64,000 nt of DNA from Mycobacterium kyogaense (GTDB taxonomy: Bacteria; Actinomycetota; Actinomycetes; Mycobacteriales; Mycobacteriaceae): positions 1-64,000 of the forward strand of contig NZ_QJUA01000005.1 in NCBI RefSeq assembly GCF_003254575.1, in the 5' to 3' direction. Below, piece by piece: positions 27,459 through 34,275 of the stretch (position 1 is the first letter of the stretch; each line of letters starts with the position of its first letter). The position numbers and the translations under genes were made by a program. The notes under the pieces were generated by a model that was not told where the DNA came from, ran no database searches, and saw only the letters and a list, made by a program, of their open reading frames with translations.

Positions 27459-27821
27459 ATGCGGCCTGATGAAAAGACCAACACACATCACCCCAGGATG
27501 TTGCGCCGTGCGCTGGACTTCATCCATGACAATGCGCAGTACGACATCACCATCCGCGACATCTCCGCGGCGGCTGACGTGACACCACGGGCGATCCAGT
27601 ACGCGTTTCGTGAGCACGTGGGCGTCACACCGCTGGAGTACCTGCGCCGGATCCGCCTCGAGCGCGCCCACCGCGAGTTGAAATCCGCCGACCCCGCGCG
27701 TGACACCGTCACCTCGATCGCGGGGCGCTGCGGGTTCACCCATCCGGGCCGATTCAGCAGCGCCTACAAGGAGATCTTCGGTACCGAGCCGAGCCGCACT
27801 CTGCGCAGCTCTGCTAGTTGA
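27459..27821 (+). CDS. Short AraC-family regulator (DNA-binding domain only)
   Basis: This 120-residue protein consists almost wholly of the two helix-turn-helix motifs of the AraC family: YDITIRDISAAADVTPRAIQYAFREHVGVTPLEYLRRIRLERAHREL and VTSIAGRCGFTHPGRFSSAYKEIFGTEPSRTL. Most AraC proteins are near 300 residues with an effector domain; none is visible here. Upstream frame is antisense to the SRPBCC gene, so truncation of a longer gene is not evident. It may act constitutively or respond to a partner. The start is ATG 27459 with a weak ribosome binding site. It overlaps the convergent gene by 8 bp. Confidence 0.78.
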   Translation: MRPDEKTNTHHPRMLRRALDFIHDNAQYDITIRDISAAADVTPRAIQYAFREHVGVTPLEYLRRIRLERAHRELKSADPARDTVTSIAGRCGFTHPGRFSSAYKEIFGTEPSRTLRSSAS

Positions 27822-28239
27822 TCGGTGTGAAGCCCTCGCGGTTGTAGATGCCTGCCTGCCATCCCTGCTCGCCCACGCACACCAGCGGACGCCCATCGGG
27901 TGCCTGGGCCGCCGACTGCGGGCTGGGGCACTGCGCCCCGATGTCCTGCACGCCCTTGAGGTCGTAGGTGGCCTGCCAGAAGCCGGTGTACACCGGCGGC
28001 CACTGATTGGGGATCCAGCGGCACTGCAGCGCCTCGCCGCCCGGACCGCGCCCGAAGGTGAAGCGCCCCATGTTGGTGCACGGCGCCGTCAGATGCGCGT
28101 CGTAGATCATCCCGGGGACGTCGTTGGCGTAGTGCCCCGGCTCGTCGAAATACATGGGGCCAGGATCAGCCGCGGCCACCGGTGCCGCGCTCAGTGCGGC
28201 CAGGCCGATCAGCGTCGACGCCGCCATCTCGCGAATCAT
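27814..28239 (-). CDS. Secreted protein of unknown function, Cys-containing
   Basis: This 141-residue protein has a Sec signal peptide (MIREMAASTLIGLAALSAAP, cleavage probably after VAAA). The mature part has four Cys (APCTNMG, ALQCRW, GAQCPSP, LVCVGEQ), which could form two disulfides, and it is rich in Trp, Tyr and Pro. It resembles small mycobacterial exported proteins of unknown function. It ends convergently with the AraC gene. I cannot assign a role. Confidence 0.75.
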   Translation of the reverse strand: MIREMAASTLIGLAALSAAPVAAADPGPMYFDEPGHYANDVPGMIYDAHLTAPCTNMGRFTFGRGPGGEALQCRWIPNQWPPVYTGFWQATYDLKGVQDIGAQCPSPQSAAQAPDGRPLVCVGEQGWQAGIYNREGFTPIN

Positions 28240-28332
28240 GTCCCACCCTCTGGTCGCCGGTTGGTTGCTGGATCGCCAACACTAGCCGGTCGCTGCTCGG
28301 CGACGCGGGGTTTCCGGGTGCCCCGACATGAT

Positions 28333-28371
28333 CTCGGCCCGCCACCTGAGGGGGGTTGGTGGCGGGCCGAG
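28333..28371 (-). terminator. Strong GC-rich hairpin, probable terminator
   Basis: A perfect 14-bp inverted repeat (CTCGGCCCGCCACC and its complement) has an 11-base loop. It lies between the 66-residue protein gene and the secreted-protein gene, both on the minus strand. There is no U-tract, which is usual for mycobacterial terminators. Confidence 0.6.
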
Positions 28372-28483
28372 CGTATCGGGGATGTCTTGTCAGAAGCTGA
28401 TGTCGATGACGTTAGGAGCCCAACCTGAGAGCGGCCTAATAGTCAGGTAGATCTCTGCTACAAAATCGATAACGATCCGGGTG

Positions 28484-28684
28484 TCAGCAGCCGAGCCGGC
28501 TCAGTTCCGCCCTGGCGTTCCGCTCGACGAACAGGGGCACGAAGTCGCGAATGGGGCTGCCGGTGAAACGCGAGTACTCCTGGTGCACGACTGCGGCGAC
28601 ACGGTCGGGGGCGACGGACTCGTGGGCATCGGCCAGGCGCTGAGCCAGCTGGTCGATGATCTGCTGCTCACTCAACTCGATCAC
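28484..28684 (-). CDS. Small three-helix-bundle dimerisation-type protein
   Basis: This 66-residue, almost fully helical protein starts MIELSEQQIIDQLAQRLADAH, continues with VAAVVHQEYSRFTG, and ends with VPLFVERNARAELSRL. Mycobacteria have many such small proteins, often annotated as three-helix bundle dimerisation domain proteins. Their function is unknown. It stands alone between a hairpin on its 3' side and the 99-residue protein gene on its 5' side. Confidence 0.72.
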   Translation of the reverse strand: MIELSEQQIIDQLAQRLADAHESVAPDRVAAVVHQEYSRFTGSPIRDFVPLFVERNARAELSRLGC

Positions 28685-28787
28685 CGGCTCAGCTTCGTCT
28701 GGTGGACAGCCTTCGTCAATCGGCTGTTGCCATTCTCAGGTGACCGTGCAGGGACAACAGCGCGCACATGTGGTGAACATCAAAGGG

Positions 28788-29087
28788 CTACTTCATCTTC
28801 AGCACCCAGGCGGGCACCCAATGCGTCACCGACTGCTTGTCTCCGCCGAAGCTGACGGTGTAGGTGACCAGCCCCCACCAGCCCCCCTGTTCGCCCAGGC
28901 CCCAGCACGAGAGTCGGCCCTCGACGACGGTGTCCATCTGTAGTCCGTGGGGGTGGTAGCGACCGGCGCTGTGCGGTTCGCGCGGGAACATCGCGACGAG
29001 GTCGACCAAAACGGCGCAAGGCGGGTGCACCCTGCGGAACACCGTCCGCAGGGGCTGCCCGCCATGGCCGATCTGTTGCAGACCCAC
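28788..29087 (-). CDS. Hypothetical 99-residue protein, Trp/Gly-rich C-terminus
   Basis: The family is not one I can name. From GTG 29087 the protein reads VGLQQIGHGGQPLRTVFRR, then LVDLVAMFPREP, and a C-terminal beta-like region with LSCWGLGEQGGWWGLVTYTV and THWVPAWVLKMK. There is no signal peptide. Composition is protein-like and the end is well structured, which argues for a real gene. The start is uncertain because no clear ribosome binding site precedes it; an internal ATG would leave only the C-terminal 50 residues. Confidence 0.55.
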   Translation of the reverse strand: MGLQQIGHGGQPLRTVFRRVHPPCAVLVDLVAMFPREPHSAGRYHPHGLQMDTVVEGRLSCWGLGEQGGWWGLVTYTVSFGGDKQSVTHWVPAWVLKMK

Positions 29088-29130
29088 CGTTCGATCATAT
29101 GTTCGATGGGCCGGTGGGGAGAAGGGGCGC

Positions 29131-29376
29131 TCAGCCCTGGTTGTTCGCCTTCGTGATGCCGGGGGTGAAGTTGGGTCCGCACGGCATCTTGATGCCGTGC
29201 TGCGAGCACAGGGCGATGCCGCCCTGGACGCCGTCGTAGGTGCTGGCCTTGGGGTAGGTGCCCTGCTGGTCGACGCCGCTGGAGGCTTGGGAGATGGCGG
29301 CGCCGCTGAGCGAGGCGGTGAGCATGGCTGCCCCGGTGAGCAGGCCGGCGGTCGCGGCGATGAGGCGGTTGGGCAT
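29131..29376 (-). CDS. Small secreted mycobacterial protein
   Basis: This 81-residue protein begins with a Sec signal peptide (MPNRLIAATAGLLTGAAMLT, cleavage near SQA). The short mature region is about 50 residues and has two Cys (IALCSQHG, KMPCGPN), probably in one disulfide. AGGAGA lies at a good distance before ATG 29376. Similar tiny exported proteins of unknown role occur in mycobacteria. It is followed 43 bp downstream by the 99-residue protein gene. Confidence 0.72.
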   Translation of the reverse strand: MPNRLIAATAGLLTGAAMLTASLSGAAISQASSGVDQQGTYPKASTYDGVQGGIALCSQHGIKMPCGPNFTPGITKANNQG

Positions 29377-29670
29377 GTCGATCTCCTGGTCGAGGGTGTC
29401 GGCCGGGCAGCGGAGCTCCCGGCGGGTGTGCCATCGATGATGTGCAGCCAACTTGCGAAGAACCACCCCGATTGCCTGGCGATCCACTGATGGCCGCGAC
29501 GAGACTTTGGGAAGTTCACAGCGGGGTGCCAGAAACTGTCGGCACGGTGCCCACGCTGCGCGCGACGGACAGCTACAGGACGGGATGATGACGAGAACGC
29601 GCCGAGAAGTGACTCAGGCGGTCGACCTACCCGGGGGCAAGATCGCATTCAAACTGATGACGAGATGTGG
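29377..29670. other. Intergenic region before the tRNA cluster
   Basis: About 290 bp lie between the small secreted protein and tRNA-Val(GAC). No open frame here shows coding character or family similarity. It should hold the promoter of the secreted protein, on the minus strand. Confidence 0.4.
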
Positions 29671-29742
29671 TGCGCGATACTGGGATTGAACCAGTGACCT
29701 CTTCCGTGTCAGGGAAGCGCTCTCCCGCTGAGCTAATCGCGC
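29671..29742 (-). tRNA. tRNA-Val (anticodon GAC)
   Basis: The minus strand folds as a cloverleaf. The acceptor stem is GCGCGAT/ATCGCGC, the D arm has AGCTCAGCGGGAGAGC, the anticodon loop is CTGACAC with GAC, and the T arm has GGTTCAATCC. The CCA end is not encoded. The tRNA reads GUC and GUU codons. Confidence 0.96.
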
Positions 29743-29754
29743 CGGGAAACACCT

Positions 29755-29828
29755 TGGAGGTGGAGACGGGAATCGAACCCGTGTGCACGGCTTTGCAGGC
29801 CGTTGCCTCACCACTCGGCCACTCCACC
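29755..29828 (-). tRNA. tRNA-Cys (anticodon GCA)
   Basis: The minus strand gives an acceptor stem GGTGGAG/CTCCACC, anticodon loop CTGCAAA with GCA, T loop GGTTCGATTCC, U as discriminator base and an encoded CCA at 29757-29755. It is 12 bp from tRNA-Val(GAC). Confidence 0.96.
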
Positions 29829-29856
29829 GCTGGGCTTTGATGCCAGTGCACCTTCG

Positions 29857-29929
29857 AGCGGATGACGGGATTCGAACCCGCGACCCTCACCTTGGCAAGG
29901 TGATGCGCTACCAACTGCGCTACATCCGC
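29857..29929 (-). tRNA. tRNA-Gly (anticodon GCC)
   Basis: The minus strand gives an acceptor stem GCGGATG/CATCCGC, D arm TAGCGCAGTTGGTAGCGC, anticodon loop TTGCCAA with GCC, and T loop GGTTCGAATCC. It reads GGC, the dominant Gly codon in this genome. The three minus-strand tRNAs are probably one transcript. Confidence 0.96.
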
Positions 29930-30386
29930 GTGCTACGGCCGAGTTCATCGTCCGTTGCGATGCACGACGATAGTCCACGCAGTTGGGCGTACACAAATCA
30001 CCTACTGATCGAGGCGCCGCGAGCGTCAGATCAGGGTGTATGCCTGGCGCGAGAGCGTGAATCCGTGGCCGGCGGGGTTCGAGCGCCGCATCCCCGATGC
30101 TTCGCTGCGCCGACTCCTGCCGCCCTCCGAGGGTGGTGTCGCCCGTGCGGGCGACCGGGAGGGGGAGCCGGCGGGACGTATCGGGACGTCTCGGCCGTCG
30201 CCGAGCAGGGCGGCGGCCCGCGGCTTGGCGGCAGTAAGCGCGCAGACCGTCGACGCGGCGGCGGTGAGCAGGCCTGACATCCGCGTGAAGCCGCCTGTGG
30301 AAACGCTGTCAGGTTGCCAGACGGCGGCACGTGAGGCGACGGATTCTCATCGACGTGGACCCGCGTGTTAATGTTCTGGCCCGTCC
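29930..30386. other. 457-bp gap between divergent tRNA genes
   Basis: This gap holds the promoters for the minus-strand tRNA cluster and for tRNA-Val(CAC). An 84-codon minus-strand frame (30026-30280) is present but looks like random GC-rich coding (Ala, Arg, Ser, Pro), so I do not call it. A short hairpin, GTCGCCCG-TG-CGGGCGAC, lies at 30138-30155. Confidence 0.45.
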
Positions 30387-30461
30387 GGTCTCGTAGCTCA
30401 GTGGGAGAGCGTCCGCCTCACACGCGGAAGGTCGCTGGTTCGAAACCAGCCGGGACCACCA
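30387..30461 (+). tRNA. tRNA-Val (anticodon CAC)
   Basis: The acceptor stem is GGTCTCG/CGGGACC with one G-U pair, the D arm has AGCTCAGTGGGAGAGC, the anticodon loop is CTCACAC with CAC, the T loop is GGTTCGAAACC, and CCA is encoded at 30459-30461. It borders the accessory region that starts with the DUF4236-exonuclease gene. Confidence 0.96.
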
Positions 30462-30628
30462 CCAGTAATTGCAGGTTTCACGGGCCAACCGGTCGGTGAT
30501 TTCTCGGGGCTGGTCGCGGCTTCGGAATCCGCAAATTTCGCGTTTGCCGCAATGTCTCCGCGCATCTGAACCGCGTGCGATAGCGTCATAGCGCGACAAA
30601 AGGTTGCTGTCATCGTCTGGGGGGACGA

Positions 30629-33274
30629 GTGGGCTTCTATCTTCGTAAGACCGTCAAAGCTGGACCATTCCGGTTCAATCTGAGTGAGTCGGGGCTGGGT
30701 GTCAGTGCCGGGGTACCTGGATTCCGCGTCGGAACAGGACCGCGCGGCAATTATGTGACCGTTGGCAGCAACGGCATCTACTACCGCGCGACGCTCGGCG
30801 GCAGTGGCGCTGTTCTGTCGAATGGTGCCAGCCACTTGCCAGATAATCGATTGCCGGCCTATCGGCCCAGTGGAATCGTCATGGAAGACACCACGGGCGC
30901 CGAGGTCCTGGCAATGGAGCCGACGGGCGGCGGCGATGTCGTCGACCAGCTCAACTCGGTATCGGGCCGGCTGCGGTTGGGATGGCCTGCGGCTATCGCC
31001 GTGTTCGTTTTGGGCTTGCTGGTCGGAATGCCTTGGGGCATCGCTGTTTGGGCGGTGCTCGGTCCTGCCTGCGCGTGGTTGATCATATGGGAGCAGGCGC
31101 GCCGCAAAGTCGTCTTGTTCTACGACGTCAATGATGCCCCGGCGACCTGGTTTAACTCGGTTGTGGACCAATGGGGGTGGCTGGCCGGCTCGCAAAAACT
31201 GTGGCGAGAAGTGCAGACCGGTGCAGTCACGACGACTCAGCAGTTCAAGACGAATGCGGGAGCCAGCAACGTAGTCAATCGAATAGTGGCGACTGCCAAC
31301 ACATCCGGCCCCTCCGAGCTCGCCACCAATATCGCGGTACCGACACTCACGGCCGGCAAGGCTGCACTGTACTTCTTGCCGGATCGCATCCTGGTTCGTG
31401 AGGGCAAGAGCTTCAGCGATGCCGCCTACTCGCGTTTCAGCATCCGGCCGGGGCAAACACGGTTCATCGAAAACTCCCCGCCTCCCGGCGACGCTATTCA
31501 GGTTGACCACACCTGGCGCTACGTAAACGTTAGAGGTGGCCCCGACAGGCGGTATAAGGACAACCCGGTGCTGCCGATAATGCTATACGGGACAATTGAT
31601 CTTGCGAGCACGCAAGGCTTGCGTTGGGACCTCCAAATATCGCGCAAGGACGCAGCCGAACCCATCGCACAGGTCCTGTCCCTCTCGCCAACTGTCGCGG
31701 CACCAGTGAAGACCGCGCGTTCTATTACTCCACCGCAACCGCCGAAGCAACGTAATGCAAAGCCACCAGGGCCGCCTCAGCCCAAACCGAAACGTGCCGC
31801 AGCGCCAAGCATCCACAGCAACTCAGGCGGGGATCAACCGTTGAAGGGGAATGGCGGCGGATTTCTGCGTGCGCAGCTCACACGAATCTCGAACGGTGAG
31901 CCTGCAACAGAAGCCGTCTTTGCCGCTCTCGACATAGAAACGACCGGCCTCGACCCCGATGTGGACCGCATCATTGAGGTTGGAATCGTGAAGTTCACTG
32001 CCGACGGGACCGTGATCGACGAGTTCGCCACGTTAGTCAACAATCCGGGCTCAAGCGCTGGAGCTCGTGAAAAGCACGGAATTGACGACGCGGACCTTAT
32101 CGGTGCGCCGAGCGCCGAGCAGGTGCTGCGGGAGGCCTTCGCTTTCATAAGCGGAACAGTGCTTGTGGCGCATAAGCTCGATTTCGAGGACGGGTTTCTC
32201 GCCGCCGAGGCACGGCGGGCAGGCCTGTCGTTGCCACCGGTAGTTGGTATCTGCACCTGGCAGACATCGCGGCGCCAACTCGACGGTCGTGCATTTAGCC
32301 TGTTCACGATGTACAAAACGGCGACGGGTAATTGGCACGATCACCAACACACGGCGCTAGGCGACGCACGCGCCGCGCGCGACGTGCTGCTCTGGTTATT
32401 GCGGACGACGCCGACGCCTTTGCATCTGACAAAAACTCTTCCGGCTACAAAACCGCCGCCCTATGCGCCGTGCCCGATCAGTTGTCGGCCTGTGCCCCTG
32501 ACGAGGGCATCGATCGCGTCACTGCTCGACTCGTTTCCCCAATCGCCGAACAACCGCGACGGCGACCTTGTCGAGACCGAAAAGTACCTCTCGCTGCTGG
32601 CCGAAGCCGTGGAGGATGGCCGCCTTACCTACGAAGAAGCAGACACCCTTACACGCCAAGCCCGCCGCACCAGACTCACAGGTTCTCAACTGCGCGGGTT
32701 GCACCGACAGGCTTGGGATAAGGCTTTCGTTGACGTCAAGGAGACGGATTGGGCACTGCTGGAACCAGTCCGACGCCGAGAGATGTACCTACTCGCCGAA
32801 GCGCTCGGTCTGCCAGAACTCGCCCACGACATAAACGAGGTCATTCGATCGTGCGCCGAATCTGAACCTCCAGAAGAGGCCCGCTATCTCAGAGGGATCC
32901 GCATTGCGATCGTCGGCGACGGCGACGAGATCGAGGCGTTGCGCGGGCGCGCCGAGACGTATGGCGCAAAACTGGCGGTGAAAGTCACCAAAACGGTTCT
33001 GTGGCTAGCGACGGATACCCCGGACGCGACAGACTCGCGCCACACCTCCGCGCGCACCCTCGGTATACCCATAGTTGGTGCGGCCGAAGGTACTACACGA
33101 CTTAACGAGGCTATACGGGAGGCCGAGCTCAAAGCATTTGAGCGGCAACGGCAAATCGACGAACACAACGCCCGCCGGCGACAACGAGAAATCGAAGATG
33201 ATGCCTACTGGCGACCAACGTGGAGGGCCAGCGAGCTGGACAAAGACCCCGAGCACGACCCCTGGTACGACTAG
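30629..33274 (+). CDS. DUF4236 - membrane - DEDDh exonuclease - BRCT-like fusion protein
   Basis: The 881-residue protein has five parts. Residues 1-57 match DUF4236 (MGFYLRKTVKAGPFRFNLSESG). Two membrane helices lie at about 118-154. A soluble region (160-350) is followed by a Pro/Lys-rich linker (365-395). A DnaQ-like DEDDh exonuclease spans 428-592, with D435 and E437 in ALDIETTG, AHKLDFE for Exo II (Glu520 where Asp is usual) and H574-x4-D579. A helical region leads to a BRCT-like segment (about 754-822), then a charged tail. GGGGGGA precedes GTG 30629. It is A/T-richer than its neighbours and sits beside a tRNA gene, suggesting acquisition. A defence or DNA-processing role is inference. 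Confidence 0.8.
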   Translation: MGFYLRKTVKAGPFRFNLSESGLGVSAGVPGFRVGTGPRGNYVTVGSNGIYYRATLGGSGAVLSNGASHLPDNRLPAYRPSGIVMEDTTGAEVLAMEPTGGGDVVDQLNSVSGRLRLGWPAAIAVFVLGLLVGMPWGIAVWAVLGPACAWLIIWEQARRKVVLFYDVNDAPATWFNSVVDQWGWLAGSQKLWREVQTGAVTTTQQFKTNAGASNVVNRIVATANTSGPSELATNIAVPTLTAGKAALYFLPDRILVREGKSFSDAAYSRFSIRPGQTRFIENSPPPGDAIQVDHTWRYVNVRGGPDRRYKDNPVLPIMLYGTIDLASTQGLRWDLQISRKDAAEPIAQVLSLSPTVAAPVKTARSITPPQPPKQRNAKPPGPPQPKPKRAAAPSIHSNSGGDQPLKGNGGGFLRAQLTRISNGEPATEAVFAALDIETTGLDPDVDRIIEVGIVKFTADGTVIDEFATLVNNPGSSAGAREKHGIDDADLIGAPSAEQVLREAFAFISGTVLVAHKLDFEDGFLAAEARRAGLSLPPVVGICTWQTSRRQLDGRAFSLFTMYKTATGNWHDHQHTALGDARAARDVLLWLLRTTPTPLHLTKTLPATKPPPYAPCPISCRPVPLTRASIASLLDSFPQSPNNRDGDLVETEKYLSLLAEAVEDGRLTYEEADTLTRQARRTRLTGSQLRGLHRQAWDKAFVDVKETDWALLEPVRRREMYLLAEALGLPELAHDINEVIRSCAESEPPEEARYLRGIRIAIVGDGDEIEALRGRAETYGAKLAVKVTKTVLWLATDTPDATDSRHTSARTLGIPIVGAAEGTTRLNEAIREAELKAFERQRQIDEHNARRRQREIEDDAYWRPTWRASELDKDPEHDPWYD

Positions 33275-33453
33275 AGCGGCAGTCGCGAGGGTTTGATCCC
33301 GAGATAGTCGGTCAGGCGTCGTTGCCGAGACTGCCCGGTCGATCCCACTCTTCCCCAACTGCGTAACACTTGGACGTCAACGAGTACTCCCCAGGTTGGC
33401 GTCTCGTATGTCAGCGCGATACTGCCACTAACCGATGCCACTCGTTCAGGATG

Positions 33454-33479
33454 GCATCACTGAGTGTGTTCAGTGATGC
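33454..33479. promoter_or_regulatory. 10-6-10 inverted repeat upstream of the stress operon
   Basis: GCATCACTGA and TCAGTGATGC are perfect complements separated by GTGTGT. The symmetry suits a dimeric regulator or a small hairpin. Neither HspR (HAIR) nor HrcA (CIRCE) boxes are present nearby. Confidence 0.4.
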
Positions 33480-33696
33480 TATCGAAGGATCGAATCGTCA
33501 CGTGATGACGCCTCGTCAGTGTGTGGCCCATCTGGCCCGATGGCGGGTGCCCCGACAAGCCGTTTCGGCCCCATCGGCGGGGTATTGGAGCAAGCTTCCT
33601 GACCCGGCTCGCTGAACTGATGCACCGGGCCGAATCGGCGCTCGCACTTTCACCCCGACGGGCCCAGGGAATCGGTACCCGCGTCGCGCAGCCTTG

Positions 33697-33723
33697 GGAA
33701 CGGGCCGCCCCCATGATCCCGTC
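33697..33723 (+). promoter_or_regulatory. Candidate SigE/SigH-type promoter
   Basis: GGAAC (33697-33701) is followed after 18 bp by CGTC (33720-33723), about 37 bp before the ATG of the ABM gene. Mycobacterial SigE and SigH promoters use GGAAC or GGAAT near -35 and CGTT near -10. The -10 part is imperfect. Confidence 0.28.
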
Positions 33724-33759
33724 CCGCTCCCCGATATTCACCACGAGAGAGGAAAGACC

Positions 33760-34056
33760 ATGGCTACCAAAGCTCTACTGGTCCGGCTGGAGGCCAAACC
33801 CGGCAAGGAGAGTGACGTCGAGGACTTCCTCACCTCGGCGCTGCCCCTGGTCCGACAGGAACCCAATACGAAACCATGGTTCGCGGTCCAATTCGGCCCG
33901 TCCACCTTCGGCATCATCGATGCCTTCCCCGATGAGTCTGCCCGGCAGGCTCATCTCGACGGTCCGGTCGGGAAAGCGCTCCAGGACAAGGCCGATGAGC
34001 TGTTCGCGTCGCCACCGGAGATCAACGAACTCGACATCATCGCCGAGAAGCCCTGA
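33760..34056 (+). CDS. Antibiotic biosynthesis monooxygenase (ABM) family protein
   Basis: This 98-residue protein has the dimeric alpha/beta-barrel ABM fold: ATKALLVRLEAKPGKESDVEDFLTSAL at the start, WFAVQFGPSTFGIIDAFPDESARQAHLDG, and a C-terminal strand ELDIIAEKP. Such proteins include small quinol monooxygenases, but many have no known substrate. A GAGAGGAAAG ribosome binding site precedes ATG 33760. It is the first gene before the chaperone operon, separated from dnaK by 219 bp that may hold a second promoter. Confidence 0.85.
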   Translation: MATKALLVRLEAKPGKESDVEDFLTSALPLVRQEPNTKPWFAVQFGPSTFGIIDAFPDESARQAHLDGPVGKALQDKADELFASPPEINELDIIAEKP

Positions 34057-34275
34057 CCCATCGGCGGCCGGCGGGCTGCACCCGCAGGGCAGATCGGCGC
34101 GAGCTATTTGGACACGCGAGGGCCAAGCGATGACCGGGTGAGGGGCCAAGACTGGTCTCACCACGGCAACCATCGCAATCAACGAATTTCGACGGCGGCT
34201 TCTCCTCGGCGACCTCAGCGGCGCATTCAGGCACTGCGGCTGCTTTCGAGCACCGGCAATCGACAGGAGTGAGGC

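Larger units (their letters stand above)
33275..33759. other. 485-bp intergenic region upstream of the stress operon
   Basis: I see no gene here. Two frames, one on each strand around 33370-33744, have no coding character. The stretch contains a perfect 10-bp inverted repeat (33454-33479), a second short palindrome around CACGTG (33496-33510), and a candidate ECF-type promoter near 33697-33723. It is the likely control region of the operon that begins at 33760. Confidence 0.5.

Noticed and set aside
30138..30155. Short hairpin GTCGCCCG-TG-CGGGCGAC as a terminator or regulatory RNA
   Set aside because: The loop is only two bases, there is no adjacent gene end on either strand that needs it, and such short GC palindromes occur by chance.
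30026..30280. 84-codon minus-strand frame between the tRNA genes
   Set aside because: It is made mostly of Ala, Arg, Ser and Pro, as random GC-rich frames are, and shows no family pattern or start signal.
33370..33744. Two opposing frames of 80-95 codons before the stress island
   Set aside because: They lack coding character and ribosome binding sites, and one overlaps the inverted repeat and promoter candidates.
33275..34275. HAIR (HspR) or CIRCE (HrcA) operators before the second dnaK
   Set aside because: Neither CTTGAG-type nor TTAGCACTC-type inverted repeats can be found in the upstream regions.
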